Below, one piece after another: positions 1 to 7,882 of a stretch of 27,817 bases of DNA (its first letter is position 1; every line of letters starts with the position of its first letter). The position numbers and the translations under genes are program-made. The stretch spans positions 1 through 27,817 of the forward strand of contig CAZSHM010000021.1 of the NCBI GenBank assembly GCA_964606855.1, in the 5' to 3' direction. Origin of the DNA: UBA7185 sp964606855. GTDB taxonomy: Bacteria; Bacillota; Peptococcia; Peptococcales; Peptococcaceae. A model generated the notes under the pieces. The model saw only the letters and a program-made list of their open reading frames with translations, had not been told where the DNA came from and ran no database searches.

Positions 1-209
1 AACCAAAAGGTTTAAGGGACTTTTTTCTCGTTTTAGGTGTCAAACTGCGGCGGATTTCGCCGCAGACTGCCAAATTCGAAAAGCGCTGGCAGATCGCGGC
101 GGGATCGAGCGTGCGGCCGTTTTATGATCCGGAGCGGGTCTGCTTGCGCCGAAAAGGGAGAACTGGTATTCCGATACAAAAAATTTGTGCTGACGTTTAC
201 TTTTTTCTA

Positions 210-238
210 TGGAATTTTATTTTTTGTTATTATATAAT
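210..238 (+). promoter_or_regulatory. Probable promoter of the hdr/flx operon
   Basis: A perfect TATAAT -10 box lies at 233-238 in an AT-rich tract about 180 bases before the first operon gene. The -35 is poor: the best match at about 210-215 is TGGAAT with 17-bp spacing. It is the only good -10 before hdrC on this strand. Confidence 0.5.
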
Positions 239-280
239 GAAAGGTAGTTTCGCGAGTTCACAAGGCACACGGCTCAACCT

Positions 281-327
281 GCCCGCGGAGAGATCGCTGC
301 CGGCGTGGGACGCCGGTCGGTGCGGGC
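281..327 (+). promoter_or_regulatory. Structured 5' leader, nested hairpin
   Basis: GCCCGC at 281-286 pairs with GCGGGC at 322-327 and encloses a second hairpin, CCGGCGT-GGG-ACGCCGG, at 300-316. There is no following U-tract, so it is not an intrinsic terminator. It lies between the promoter and hdrC. I do not recognise a known riboswitch class in it; it could be an RNA-stability or regulatory element. Confidence 0.4.
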
Positions 328-419
328 GCAAGAGGCCGGTGTGATGCAAAACGCGGATACAAGGCGCTGGAAAGCGTTTGTTCTGGGACAACCAAGACAA
401 CCAAGGGGGAGTGGTACTG

Positions 420-992
420 TTGACGCTGAATGAAAGGCAAGAGAAAAACGAAGAACTGATGCAGGAGTTCCTCAGACGCAGCGGCGTGAACGTTTCCAAG
501 TGCTACCAGTGCGGAAAATGTTCTGCCGGCTGTCCGGTGGGCGACCACATGGACGTTCCCACCAACAGGGTGATGCGCCTGGCGCAGATGGGGCTGATCG
601 ATGAAGCGATGCAATGCAATTCCATCTGGCTGTGCGCCGCCTGCACCACCTGCTCGACACGCTGCCCCAAAGGGGTGGATGTAGCGCAGGTGATGGAGAC
701 GCTGCGCATCATGGCCAAGGAGCACGGCTTTGTGGCGGAGAAGAATGTGGACAAATTCCACAGTGTGTGGATGGGCATCATCGGCAACCTGGGGCGCATG
801 TACGAGCCGGGGCTGATTGTGGGGCGCAACTTCTACACGGGCAAGATTTTTCAGGATGTCTACTACGGCGTCCCCTATATCGTCAAGCGCAAGCTGAAGT
901 TGCTTCCGTATAGATCCAAGAATATGGGCGAGATCAAGTCCATCCTTGAGAAAGCGGAAGCGATGGATCGCGAAGAGGGGGGTCAGCAATAA
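420..992 (+). CDS. hdrC: Heterodisulfide reductase subunit C (HdrC-like)
   Basis: This is an electron-carrying iron-sulfur subunit of about 190 aa, the normal HdrC size. Two CxxCxxCxxxC clusters are visible at about residues 28-38 (CYQCGKCSAGC) and 72-82 (CAACTTCSTRC), each binding a [4Fe-4S]. In the family HdrC passes electrons from HdrA to the catalytic HdrB. I chose the TTG at 420 because GGGGGAG sits 8 bases upstream; an in-frame GTG at 411 and TTG at 378 lack this. The stop overlaps the hdrB start (TAATG), so translation is probably coupled. No membrane anchor is visible, which fits the soluble HdrABC type rather than HdrDE. Confidence 0.9.
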   Translation: MTLNERQEKNEELMQEFLRRSGVNVSKCYQCGKCSAGCPVGDHMDVPTNRVMRLAQMGLIDEAMQCNSIWLCAACTTCSTRCPKGVDVAQVMETLRIMAKEHGFVAEKNVDKFHSVWMGIIGNLGRMYEPGLIVGRNFYTGKIFQDVYYGVPYIVKRKLKLLPYRSKNMGEIKSILEKAEAMDREEGGQQ

Positions 993-1885
993 TGGATTAT
1001 GCATACTATCCCGGCTGTTCTCTCGAGTCAACGGGGATTGAATTTCAAAAGTCCACCAAGGCGGTTGCCCAGGCGCTGGGCATCAACCTGATTGAGATTC
1101 CGGACTGGAACTGCTGCGGCGCGAGCAGCGCCCACGCCAGAGGACACTGGCTCTCCCTCGCGCTGCCGGCCCGCAACATGGCGATCGCGGAGGCTGCCGG
1201 CCTGGATGTGGCCATCCCCTGCGCGGCCTGCTATTCCAGGAGCAAAAAAGTGGAACTCGCGGTCACGGAGTCCGAGGAGACGCGGGCCAAGATCGAGGAG
1301 ATCATCGGCCGACCCTACACCGGCAAGAGCAAGGCCAGAAACCTCACGGATATTCTCTATCGCGATCTGGGGCCGGCGGCCATCGCGGAGAAGGCGGTGA
1401 AGTCGCTGAAGGGCCTGAAGTTGCTGACCTACTACGGCTGCCTGATGTCGCGCCCGCCGGAGTTGGCCTGCGATGATGTGGAGAATCCCGTCAGCATGGA
1501 CGAGATTCTGCGCGCGCTGGGCGCGGAGGTACTGCCCTGGGGCTTCAAGACGGAGTGCTGCGGCGGCAGTCTCACGGCCTGCCGGCCGCAGGTGGGGCTG
1601 GACATGACGAAAAAGATCATGGACGCCGCCAAGAAGACGGGCGCGGACGCGATCGTCACGGCCTGCCCGATGTGCCATTCCAATTTGGATTTGCGGCAGG
1701 ATCAGTTGAGCAGAAAGTACACGGCCTACAACATTCCCGTCTATTTCATCACGGAAATGATCGGCGTGGCGCTGGGCATGGATCCGAAGGAGCTGGGCAT
1801 CAACCGGCACTTTATTCCGGCCATGGATACTCTGAACAAAATCGGCAATACGAGCGAAGGCGGTGATGCAGCGTGGAACGCGTAG
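992..1885 (+). CDS. hdrB: Heterodisulfide reductase subunit B (HdrB-like)
   Basis: This is the catalytic subunit type that reduces a disulfide at two non-cubane [4Fe-4S] clusters in the methanogen enzymes. Two CCG domains are complete. The first has C9, C41-C42 and C77/C80 (CAAC); the second has a Cys near 149 (YYGC), an ECCGG near 189 and a CPMC near 224. Its 297 aa are normal. The ATG overlaps the hdrC stop. In bacteria without coenzyme M/B the physiological disulfide is not established; DsrC has been proposed in sulfate reducers, and no dsrC lies in this window. Confidence 0.92.
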   Translation: MDYAYYPGCSLESTGIEFQKSTKAVAQALGINLIEIPDWNCCGASSAHARGHWLSLALPARNMAIAEAAGLDVAIPCAACYSRSKKVELAVTESEETRAKIEEIIGRPYTGKSKARNLTDILYRDLGPAAIAEKAVKSLKGLKLLTYYGCLMSRPPELACDDVENPVSMDEILRALGAEVLPWGFKTECCGGSLTACRPQVGLDMTKKIMDAAKKTGADAIVTACPMCHSNLDLRQDQLSRKYTAYNIPVYFITEMIGVALGMDPKELGINRHFIPAMDTLNKIGNTSEGGDAAWNA

Positions 1886-2142
1886 GTGTATTTATCTGTC
1901 ATTGCGGCTCCAACATCGGCTCGGTGATCGACTGCGCCAAAGTCGCGGAGCGCGTGAGAACGTATCCGGGCGTCGTATTCAGCACGGACTACAAATATAT
2001 GTGTTCCGAACCGGGACAGGAACTGATCCAGAACGCGATCCGGGAGCACAATCTGAACCGCGTGGTGGTGGCGTCCTGCTCGCCGCGGATGCACGAAAAG
2101 ACGTTCCGCGCCTGTGTGGAGAAAGCGGGGCTCAATCCCTAG
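1873..2142 (+). CDS. hdrA: HdrA N-terminal fragment, ended by in-frame TAG
   Basis: These 89 residues match the start of HdrA: the ICHCGSNIG motif near residue 9, and ASCSPRMHEKTF before the break. The GTG at 1873 overlaps the end of hdrB by 13 bases. The frame stops at TAG 2140-2142, right after the residues GLNP. HdrA proteins usually continue NPY(L/M)FEMANIRE, so the TAG replaces a conserved Tyr codon (TAC or TAT). The frame continues without a shift into the next entry. This may be a sequencing error, a nonsense mutation, a natural stop/restart split or a decoded amber. TAG is used as an ordinary stop by neighbours (hdrB, nusA), which argues against general recoding. Confidence 0.75.
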   Translation: MERVGVFICHCGSNIGSVIDCAKVAERVRTYPGVVFSTDYKYMCSEPGQELIQNAIREHNLNRVVVASCSPRMHEKTFRACVEKAGLNP

Positions 2143-3879
2143 ATGTTTGAGATGGCGAACATCCGGGAGCAGTGCTCCTGGGTTCACGCCGGCAAGAACG
2201 AGGAGGCCACGGAGAAGGCGATTGATCTGGTCGAGATGGCCATCGCCAAGGTCTGCAAGGACGAGAGACTGGAGAAGGGGCATGCCCCTGTCACCAAGCG
2301 CGCCCTGGTGGTGGGCGGCGGAATCGCCGGCATCCAGTGCGCGCTGGATATTGCCAACAACGGCTACCAGGTCGACATTCTGGAGCGCACGCCCTCCATC
2401 GGCGGAAAGATGGCCCAGCTGGACAAGACGTTCCCGACCATCGACTGTTCGGCCTGCATCCTGACGCCGAAGATGGTGGACGCGAACAGCCATCCCAACA
2501 TCAAGCTGATCACCTACGCGGAGCTGGAGCATGTGGACGGCTACGTGGGCAACTTTGAAGTGACGATCCGCAAGAAGGCGCGCTCGGTGGATATGAGCAA
2601 GTGCACCGGCTGCGGCACCTGCATGACCAAGTGCCCCGGCAGAGCGGACGATGAATTCAATATGAACCTGCAGAAGCGCACCGCCATCTACACGCCGTTC
2701 CCGCAGGCCATCCCGAACAAGCCCGTCATCGACCGGGCAAACTGCCTGAAATTTAAGAGCAGGGCGAACGGCAAGGACGCCTGCGGCATCTGCGCCAAGT
2801 TCTGCCCCGCCGGCGCCATCGACTACGAGCAGGAGGACGAGCTGATCACCGAGCAGTACGGCGCCATCGTCATGGCGACGGGCTATCAGCAGTTCGACCA
2901 CAGCGTCTACGGCGAGTACGGCTACGGAACCTATCCGGACGTCATCTCCGGTCTGCACTTTGAGCGGCTGGTCAATGCTTCCGGCCCGACCATGGGCCAC
3001 ATCGTGCGGCCCTCCGACCACAAGGAGCCAAAGACCGTCGTACTGGTCAAGTGCGTCGGCTCCCGCGATCCGGAGCACGGCAAGAGTTACTGCTCCAGAA
3101 CCTGCTGCATGTATACCGCAAAGCAGGCCACGATGATCCGCGACCATTGCCCCGACACGAAGGTCTATGTCTTTTATATGGACGTGCGCACGCCGGGCAA
3201 ACTGTACGATGAGTTTTACAACCGCACCCGGGAGGAGTACGGCGTGGAGTATATCCGCGGGCGCGTCTCCAAGATCTATCAGGACGGGGAACAGCTGATG
3301 GTTCTGGGGGAGGACACCCTTCTGGGCCGGCAGGTGGAGGTCGCGGCCGACCTTGTCATTCTGGCGGACGCGATGATCCCCAACCCCGACTCCGAGAAGA
3401 TGGCCCAGATCGTCGGCATTAGCTACGACAAGGACGGCTGGTTCACGGAATCCCATCCCAAGCTGGGTCCGGTGGAGACCCACACCGCCGGCGTCTTTCT
3501 GGCCGGCTGCTGCCAGGGGCCGAAAGACATCCCGGATTCCGTCGCGCAGGCGGGCGCCGCGGCCGTCAAGGTCTGCGCGCTGCTCTCCAAGGATCAGCTG
3601 GAGATCGAGCCGAGCGTATCCGTGATCGATCCCAAGCTCTGTGCCGGCTGCGGACTGTGCGTCCCGGTCTGCCCGTATAAGGCCATCTCGCTCGAGACGA
3701 TCCCCGACCGCGTGGCCGGACAGAAAGTGGAGCGCCTCGTGGCCAAGGTCAACAGCAGTCTCTGCCAGGGCTGCGGCGCCTGCACCGTGACCTGCCGCAG
3801 CGGCGCCGCCAATCTGAAGCACGCTACAAACGCACAAATCTTAGCGGAGGTGGACGCATTATGTCAAACAATCCAGTAG
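2143..3879 (+). CDS. hdrA: HdrA main part: FAD and ferredoxin domains
   Basis: This is the flavin-bifurcating subunit, in the same frame as the preceding fragment. The ATG directly follows the TAG. Visible parts are FEMANIREQCSWVH at the start, the FAD-binding Rossmann motif VVGGGIAGIQ near residue 55, cysteine clusters near 153 (CTGCGTC) and 213 (CGICAKFC), and two C-terminal ferredoxin motifs near 500 (CAGCGLC) and 540 (CQGCGAC). Fragment plus main part would give about 668 aa, the full HdrA length. The ATG has no separate strong Shine-Dalgarno, so if translated alone it would depend on reinitiation. The 3' end overlaps flxD by 19 bases. Confidence 0.9.
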   Translation: MFEMANIREQCSWVHAGKNEEATEKAIDLVEMAIAKVCKDERLEKGHAPVTKRALVVGGGIAGIQCALDIANNGYQVDILERTPSIGGKMAQLDKTFPTIDCSACILTPKMVDANSHPNIKLITYAELEHVDGYVGNFEVTIRKKARSVDMSKCTGCGTCMTKCPGRADDEFNMNLQKRTAIYTPFPQAIPNKPVIDRANCLKFKSRANGKDACGICAKFCPAGAIDYEQEDELITEQYGAIVMATGYQQFDHSVYGEYGYGTYPDVISGLHFERLVNASGPTMGHIVRPSDHKEPKTVVLVKCVGSRDPEHGKSYCSRTCCMYTAKQATMIRDHCPDTKVYVFYMDVRTPGKLYDEFYNRTREEYGVEYIRGRVSKIYQDGEQLMVLGEDTLLGRQVEVAADLVILADAMIPNPDSEKMAQIVGISYDKDGWFTESHPKLGPVETHTAGVFLAGCCQGPKDIPDSVAQAGAAAVKVCALLSKDQLEIEPSVSVIDPKLCAGCGLCVPVCPYKAISLETIPDRVAGQKVERLVAKVNSSLCQGCGACTVTCRSGAANLKHATNAQILAEVDALCQTIQ

Positions 3880-4382
3880 ACGGCGCGCAGCCGGAAAACT
3901 TTGAGCCGAAAATCCTGGTCTTTGCCTGCAACTGGTGTACCTATGCGGGCGCGGACCTGGCCGGCACGAGCCGCCTGCAGTATCCGCCGAACGTCCGCGT
4001 GCTGCGTGTGCCCTGCTCCTGCCGCGTCAACCCGCAGTTCGTCATCCGAGCCTTCCAGCGCGGCATCGACGGGGTGCTGGTGGCGGGATGCCATCCGGGC
4101 GACTGCCACTATACGACGGGCAACTATTATACCCGCCGCCGTTTTCTGCTGATCACCCGGATGCTGGATTACATGGGCATCGACGCCAGGCGCTTCCACA
4201 CAAGATGGATCTCCGGCGCGGAGGGGCCCAAATTCCAGCAGGTGGTGACCGAGATGATCCAAGAGGTGAAAGCCATCGGGCCCAACGACAGGCTGCGGGA
4301 CGATATGCGGGTGCAGATCCCGGAGATCCCGGTGGAACAGCGCGAAGAAGAAAAGGCGGTGGAGAACGATGTCAATGTCTGA
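3861..4382 (+). CDS. flxD: MvhD/FlxD-type hydrogenase iron-sulfur subunit
   Basis: This is a 173-aa [2Fe-2S] electron-transfer subunit of the MvhD family, which links an electron-donating module to HdrA. The family cysteines are visible: CNWC at 23-26 followed by YAGADLAG, CSC near 52, and GCHPGDCHY near 76-83. In methanogens the partner is the MvhAG hydrogenase. No hydrogenase genes are present here; the following genes are NAD(P)H-dehydrogenase-like, which marks this as the Flx variant. GGAGG lies about 9 bases before the ATG. The gene overlaps both neighbours. Confidence 0.88.
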   Translation: MSNNPVDGAQPENFEPKILVFACNWCTYAGADLAGTSRLQYPPNVRVLRVPCSCRVNPQFVIRAFQRGIDGVLVAGCHPGDCHYTTGNYYTRRRFLLITRMLDYMGIDARRFHTRWISGAEGPKFQQVVTEMIQEVKAIGPNDRLRDDMRVQIPEIPVEQREEEKAVENDVNV

Positions 4383-5259
4383 TACCCAGAACGAAATGCG
4401 GGCCGTGGCCAGGGAACTCCTGGAGAGCGGCGAAGCCACCGTCGTGATCGGATGGGAGAAGGGCACCATGCCTTACAATTCCACACCGGTGATGATCCGC
4501 GACGCCGCGGAGGTCGACAGACTGATCTGGGATGAATACTGCCAGCAGAACCTGAGCATCTACCTGATCGATTTCATCTACAGCGACGACAAAGTCGCCA
4601 TCTTCGCCAAGGGCTGCGACACCCGCGCCTACAACCGCCTGATCCAGGATCACCGCATCAGCGCCGACAAGTGCATCGTCATCGGCGTGCCCTGCCCCGG
4701 CATGAAGAGTGCCAAGGAGGCCGCGCGGCTGCCCGAGGGGGCGGAGGTGCCGCTGGCCAAGGCGTGCCAAGAGTGCCGCCATCCCAATCCCGTGGTCTTT
4801 GACAGAAAGATCGGCGAGGACGTGACGCCGCGCTGCACGGCGAAGAAGTTTGACGATGTGCAGGCCATCGAGGCCATGACGCCGGAAGAGCGGTATGCCT
4901 TCTGGCAGGAGCAGTACAGCAAGTGTATCCGCTGCTATGCCTGCCGCAACATCTGTCCCGCCTGCAACTGCATCAGCTGCATCTTTGACCAGAGTGCCTC
5001 CGGATGGCAGAGCAAAGACATCAACGCCTCGGAGAACGAGTTCTACGGCGTGACTCGCGCCTTCCATGTGGCCGGCCGCTGCGTCGAGTGCGGCCAGTGC
5101 GAGATGGTCTGCCCGTCCGATATCCCGATCATGCTGATGAACAAAAAGTTCATCCAGGATATCGATCAGCTCTTCGGACCGTATGAGGCCGGCATGGAGA
5201 CAGAGAGCACCGTGCCGCTGAGCCACTTCGAGACGAGCGATCCGGAAGAATTTATGTAA
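4369..5259 (+). CDS. flxC: FlxC-like 4Fe-4S protein of the Flx-Hdr complex
   Basis: A 296-aa iron-sulfur protein. An N-terminal part of about 180 residues resembles coenzyme F420 hydrogenase/dehydrogenase-type proteins and contains several Cys (KGCD, PCPG, CQEC). It is followed by a Cys-rich ferredoxin region: CIRCYACRNICPAC from about residue 186 and CVECGQCEMVC from about 238. By position between MvhD-like and AsrA-like genes it corresponds to FlxC of the FlxABCD-HdrABC systems described in Desulfovibrio; the letter is from context. It overlaps flxD by 14 bases. ATG 4369 and ATG 4375 are both possible starts. Confidence 0.75.
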   Translation: MSMSDTQNEMRAVARELLESGEATVVIGWEKGTMPYNSTPVMIRDAAEVDRLIWDEYCQQNLSIYLIDFIYSDDKVAIFAKGCDTRAYNRLIQDHRISADKCIVIGVPCPGMKSAKEAARLPEGAEVPLAKACQECRHPNPVVFDRKIGEDVTPRCTAKKFDDVQAIEAMTPEERYAFWQEQYSKCIRCYACRNICPACNCISCIFDQSASGWQSKDINASENEFYGVTRAFHVAGRCVECGQCEMVCPSDIPIMLMNKKFIQDIDQLFGPYEAGMETESTVPLSHFETSDPEEFM

Positions 5260-5273
5260 AGGAGGCGGCGACT

Positions 5274-6275
5274 GTGAAATTTCTCGAAAAAGCAAAACTG
5301 AACGAATTCCTGGCGCAGCTTGCCGCGCGCTATACCGTCCTGGTTCCCGTGGACTACGACGGACTGACGCAGTTCGCGCCCTACAGCCAGGTAGAAGCGG
5401 GGATCTCCTCTCTCTATCTGGATCGCAACGTGACCGTATCCCCCAAGACCGTCTACCTGCCGCAGTCGGAGGCCATGTACCGTTTCCGGGCGCAGGGCAA
5501 ACAGCTGGCAATCGAGGAGATGCCACCGCTTGCGAGGGAGCAGGTCGTTTTCGGCGTGCGCCACTGCGACGTGAAGGCGATCGACTGCCTGGACTGTGTA
5601 TTCTTGGGAGAGGAATATGTCGATCCGCAGTACCAGGACAAGCGGGAGCACACGACCGTCTTCGCCCTCGCCTGCAACACGCCGCAGCCGAGTTGTTTCT
5701 GTGAATCCATGGGCATCGACCGGCTGCACGCCAAGGAAGGCATCGCCGACGTGCAGGTGTATGATCTCGGGGATGCCTACGGCCTGGAGGCCGTCTCCGA
5801 GAAAGGGGAAAAGGCCCTGGAGGGCATGGCGCTTGCGGACGGCGAAGCGAAGCTGCCCGCGCCGGAGCCGCAGGCCATCCGCTTTGATCCGAGCGGCCTG
5901 CCGGAGAAACTCCACGGGATGTTCGAGGATCCCATCTGGGACAGCTATCAGTTCAAATGTCTCAACTGCGGAACCTGCACCTATATCTGCCCGACCTGCC
6001 ACTGCTTCGACATCAACAACAAGATGCGCGGCGAGGCGGGGCTCAAACTGCGCACCTGGGACAGCTGTATGTTTGGCGAGTATACACAGATGGCCGGAGG
6101 GGCCAATCCGCGTCCCACGAAAAAGGAGCGGGTGCGCAACCGGTTCCTGCACAAGCTGCAGTATTTCAACGAAAAGCACGGGATGTTCCTGTGCGTTGGC
6201 TGCGGCCGCTGCGTAGCCAAATGCCCGGTCAACCTGGACATCACCAAGTTTGCCAGACAGGTCATCGGGGAATAA
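5274..6275 (+). CDS. flxB: FlxB-like 4Fe-4S protein (AsrA family)
   Basis: 333 aa, resembling anaerobic sulfite reductase subunit A, an electron-transfer iron-sulfur protein. Two ferredoxin clusters are visible: CLNCGTCTYIC from about residue 229, followed by PTCHC, and CVGCGRCVAKC from about residue 307. A GTG start at 5274 follows AAAGGAGG with good spacing. The gene is 14 bases after flxC and 12 before flxA. The partner gene is AsrB-like, but the AsrC catalytic subunit is absent, which separates this from a sulfite reductase operon. Confidence 0.8.
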   Translation: MKFLEKAKLNEFLAQLAARYTVLVPVDYDGLTQFAPYSQVEAGISSLYLDRNVTVSPKTVYLPQSEAMYRFRAQGKQLAIEEMPPLAREQVVFGVRHCDVKAIDCLDCVFLGEEYVDPQYQDKREHTTVFALACNTPQPSCFCESMGIDRLHAKEGIADVQVYDLGDAYGLEAVSEKGEKALEGMALADGEAKLPAPEPQAIRFDPSGLPEKLHGMFEDPIWDSYQFKCLNCGTCTYICPTCHCFDINNKMRGEAGLKLRTWDSCMFGEYTQMAGGANPRPTKKERVRNRFLHKLQYFNEKHGMFLCVGCGRCVAKCPVNLDITKFARQVIGE

Positions 6276-6287
6276 GGAGGGATTCGT

Positions 6288-7130
6288 GTGAGAGTTGCTG
6301 CTGCAAGCGATGTGAAACGCATCAACAATCTGGTACCCAAAATCGGCATCGTCCGCGAGATCATCGACGAGACGCCGGACATCAAAACCTTCCGCATCAC
6401 GACGCCGGAGGGGCAGAAGCCCTTCACCCCGATGCCCGGCCAGCTGGGCATGTACTCCATGCCCGCCATCGGCGAGGCCATGTTCTCCATCACCAGCCAG
6501 GGCGAGGACTATATCGATATGGCGGTGAAGAAGACCGGGCTTCTGACCGATGCGCTCCACGAGATGGAGGTCGGCCAGGAGGTCGGCATCCGCGGGCCTT
6601 ACGGAAACGGCTTCCCCGTCGAGACCATGAAGGGCCGCGACATCACCTTTGTGGCCGGCGGAATCGGGCTGGCGCCTGTCCGGAGCCTGATCCTCTACTG
6701 CATGGAACACCGCGCGGAGTTCGGCAAGCTGACCGTCATCTACGGCGCCAGGAGCAAGGACGACCTGTGCTTCAAGCAGGATCTGTTTGAGAACTGGCCC
6801 AAAGTGCCGGGCACGGAGGTTCATGTGACCACCGATCGTCCGCAGGAGGGCTGGGACGGCCACGTCGGCTTTGTACCGGACTTCATCAAGGAAGTCGCGC
6901 CCGCCCCGCAGATCGCGGTGGTCTGCGGCCCGCCGATCATGATCAAGCTCTCGCTGCCGGTGCTCTCCGCTCTGGGCTTTCAGGATGAGGAGATCATCAC
7001 CACGCTGGAGCTGCGCATGAAGTGCGGGATCGGCAAATGCGGCCGGTGCAACATCGGTTCCTGCTATGTCTGCCTGGACGGGCCCGTGTTCACCCAGGCG
7101 CAGCTGAAGCAGTTGCCGGCGGAGTACTGA
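6288..7130 (+). CDS. flxA: FlxA-like FAD/NAD(P)H oxidoreductase (AsrB family)
   Basis: 280 aa in the ferredoxin-NADP+ reductase fold. It has an N-terminal FAD barrel (FSIT near residue 66), a nucleotide-binding domain with GGIGLAPVRS at about 124-133 and CGPP near 212, and a C-terminal [2Fe-2S] site with Cys at about 246, 251, 254 and 262, like AsrB and PyrK. It should oxidise NAD(P)H and feed electrons through the other Flx subunits to HdrA. GTG start after AAGGAGG. NADH rather than NADPH specificity cannot be read from the sequence. Confidence 0.85.
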   Translation: MRVAAASDVKRINNLVPKIGIVREIIDETPDIKTFRITTPEGQKPFTPMPGQLGMYSMPAIGEAMFSITSQGEDYIDMAVKKTGLLTDALHEMEVGQEVGIRGPYGNGFPVETMKGRDITFVAGGIGLAPVRSLILYCMEHRAEFGKLTVIYGARSKDDLCFKQDLFENWPKVPGTEVHVTTDRPQEGWDGHVGFVPDFIKEVAPAPQIAVVCGPPIMIKLSLPVLSALGFQDEEIITTLELRMKCGIGKCGRCNIGSCYVCLDGPVFTQAQLKQLPAEY

Positions 7131-7133
7131 TCC

Positions 7134-7637
7134 TTGGCGGCGCGCGCGGGAAAACACAGCCGGCTGCGCCTGCTCCTGATTCTTGCCGTGGTTCTGGTCT
7201 GCGCCGCGGCGCTCTTGGCGCGGGTGGAACTGCACACGGTATCGGAGCAGGCGCTTGTCCGGGACGCCTTTCTCGGCTATCTGGACGGGGAGAAGCACGG
7301 CGGGCGCGTCACCGTGGCGGCGGAGGGGTATCCGGCCTGGCTGCGGGCGCTGGCGCCCGAGACCATGCTGCCGGCGCAGACGCTCGATCTGGCGGAGCCG
7401 GCGCGCATCGGGATCTTCGCCGATCTGCGCTGCTATGAGAACCGTTTCGAGCGGCGCGCCTGGCTCAGCGGCCACCTCCTGGAGAGCGCCGAGGAACACT
7501 ACGCTGTCCTTGCGGGCGCGGTGGCGCTGCGCCCCGTGACAGACGCGCGCCTTACGCCGGTGCCGCGGGCGGAACTGCGGCCCGCGGACTATGACTATAC
7601 ACAGTTTCGCGGATCGCGGACGAAAGCGAAGGACTGA
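7134..7637 (+). CDS. Small membrane-anchored protein, unknown function
   Basis: 167 aa starting at TTG, 3 bases after flxA, so probably co-translated. Residues 1-8 are basic, and about 11-29 form one hydrophobic segment (LLLILAVVLVCAAALLA), a signal anchor or uncleaved signal. No lipobox is evident, although one Cys lies in the segment. The remaining ~135 residues are soluble and Glu/Arg/Ala-rich, with no motif I recognise. The frame is open and codon use fits its neighbours. Being last in the hdr/flx operon suggests, but does not show, a related role. Confidence 0.6.
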   Translation: MAARAGKHSRLRLLLILAVVLVCAAALLARVELHTVSEQALVRDAFLGYLDGEKHGGRVTVAAEGYPAWLRALAPETMLPAQTLDLAEPARIGIFADLRCYENRFERRAWLSGHLLESAEEHYAVLAGAVALRPVTDARLTPVPRAELRPADYDYTQFRGSRTKAKD

Positions 7638-7677
7638 CAGAAAGCGCCAAATTGTGTGAGGAAACACAAAATTCTTC

Positions 7678-7706
7678 TTGCCATGCGGGGAAACCTGTGG
7701 TATGAT
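7678..7706 (+). promoter_or_regulatory. SigA-type promoter of the rimP-nusA operon
   Basis: TTGCCA at 7678-7683 and TATGAT at 7701-7706 are separated by exactly 17 bases. The expected start of transcription is near 7713, leaving a leader of about 177 bases before rimP. Confidence 0.75.
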
Positions 7707-7730
7707 ACTTTCAGTCGAAGATTTTTGCTC

Positions 7731-7761
7731 AAAGAGTGGGGAAACCCGCTCTTTCTTGTTT
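7731..7761 (+). terminator. Leader hairpin, possible attenuator of the rimP operon
   Basis: AAAGAG-T-GGG at 7731-7740 pairs with CCC-G-CTCTTT at 7745-7754 around a GAAA tetraloop, followed by a T-rich but interrupted CTTGTTT. It lies about 20 bases after the predicted transcription start. It may work as a partial terminator or attenuator, or only protect the 5' end. Confidence 0.4.
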
Positions 7762-7856
7762 ATATCGAGGAAAAATCCGGCCCGCCGCCGATCCGGCGCG
7801 GGCGGGGCAGACGGGGCAAAGCCGCGCGGATGCGCTGCGGCTCTGCTGCGGGTATT

Positions 7857-7882
7857 GCGCGGAGGTGTTTCCGCGCGGGAGG
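7857..7882 (+). promoter_or_regulatory. Hairpin directly abutting the rimP Shine-Dalgarno
   Basis: GCGCGGA (7857-7863) pairs perfectly with TCCGCGC (7870-7876). The Shine-Dalgarno GGGAGG starts at the very next base (7877-7882), 7 bases before the rimP ATG. This position would let the stem affect ribosome access. Confidence 0.35.

Larger units (their letters stand above)
1..419. other. Intergenic region and leader upstream of the hdr/flx operon
   Basis: I find no convincing gene here; the short reading frames lack a good ribosome binding site and recognisable content. It holds a perfect 8-bp stem with a 5-nt loop at 45-65 (CTGCGGCG/CGCCGCAG), an AT-rich stretch at about 170-240 with a clear -10 box, and a GC-rich structured leader at 281-327. 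The stem at 45-65 has no T-run on its 3' side, so it is not a clear terminator. Confidence 0.6.

Noticed and set aside
5274..7130. flxB-flxA considered as an anaerobic sulfite reductase operon
   Set aside because: The AsrA- and AsrB-like proteins lack an adjacent AsrC sirohaem subunit and are fused into an Hdr/MvhD-type operon.
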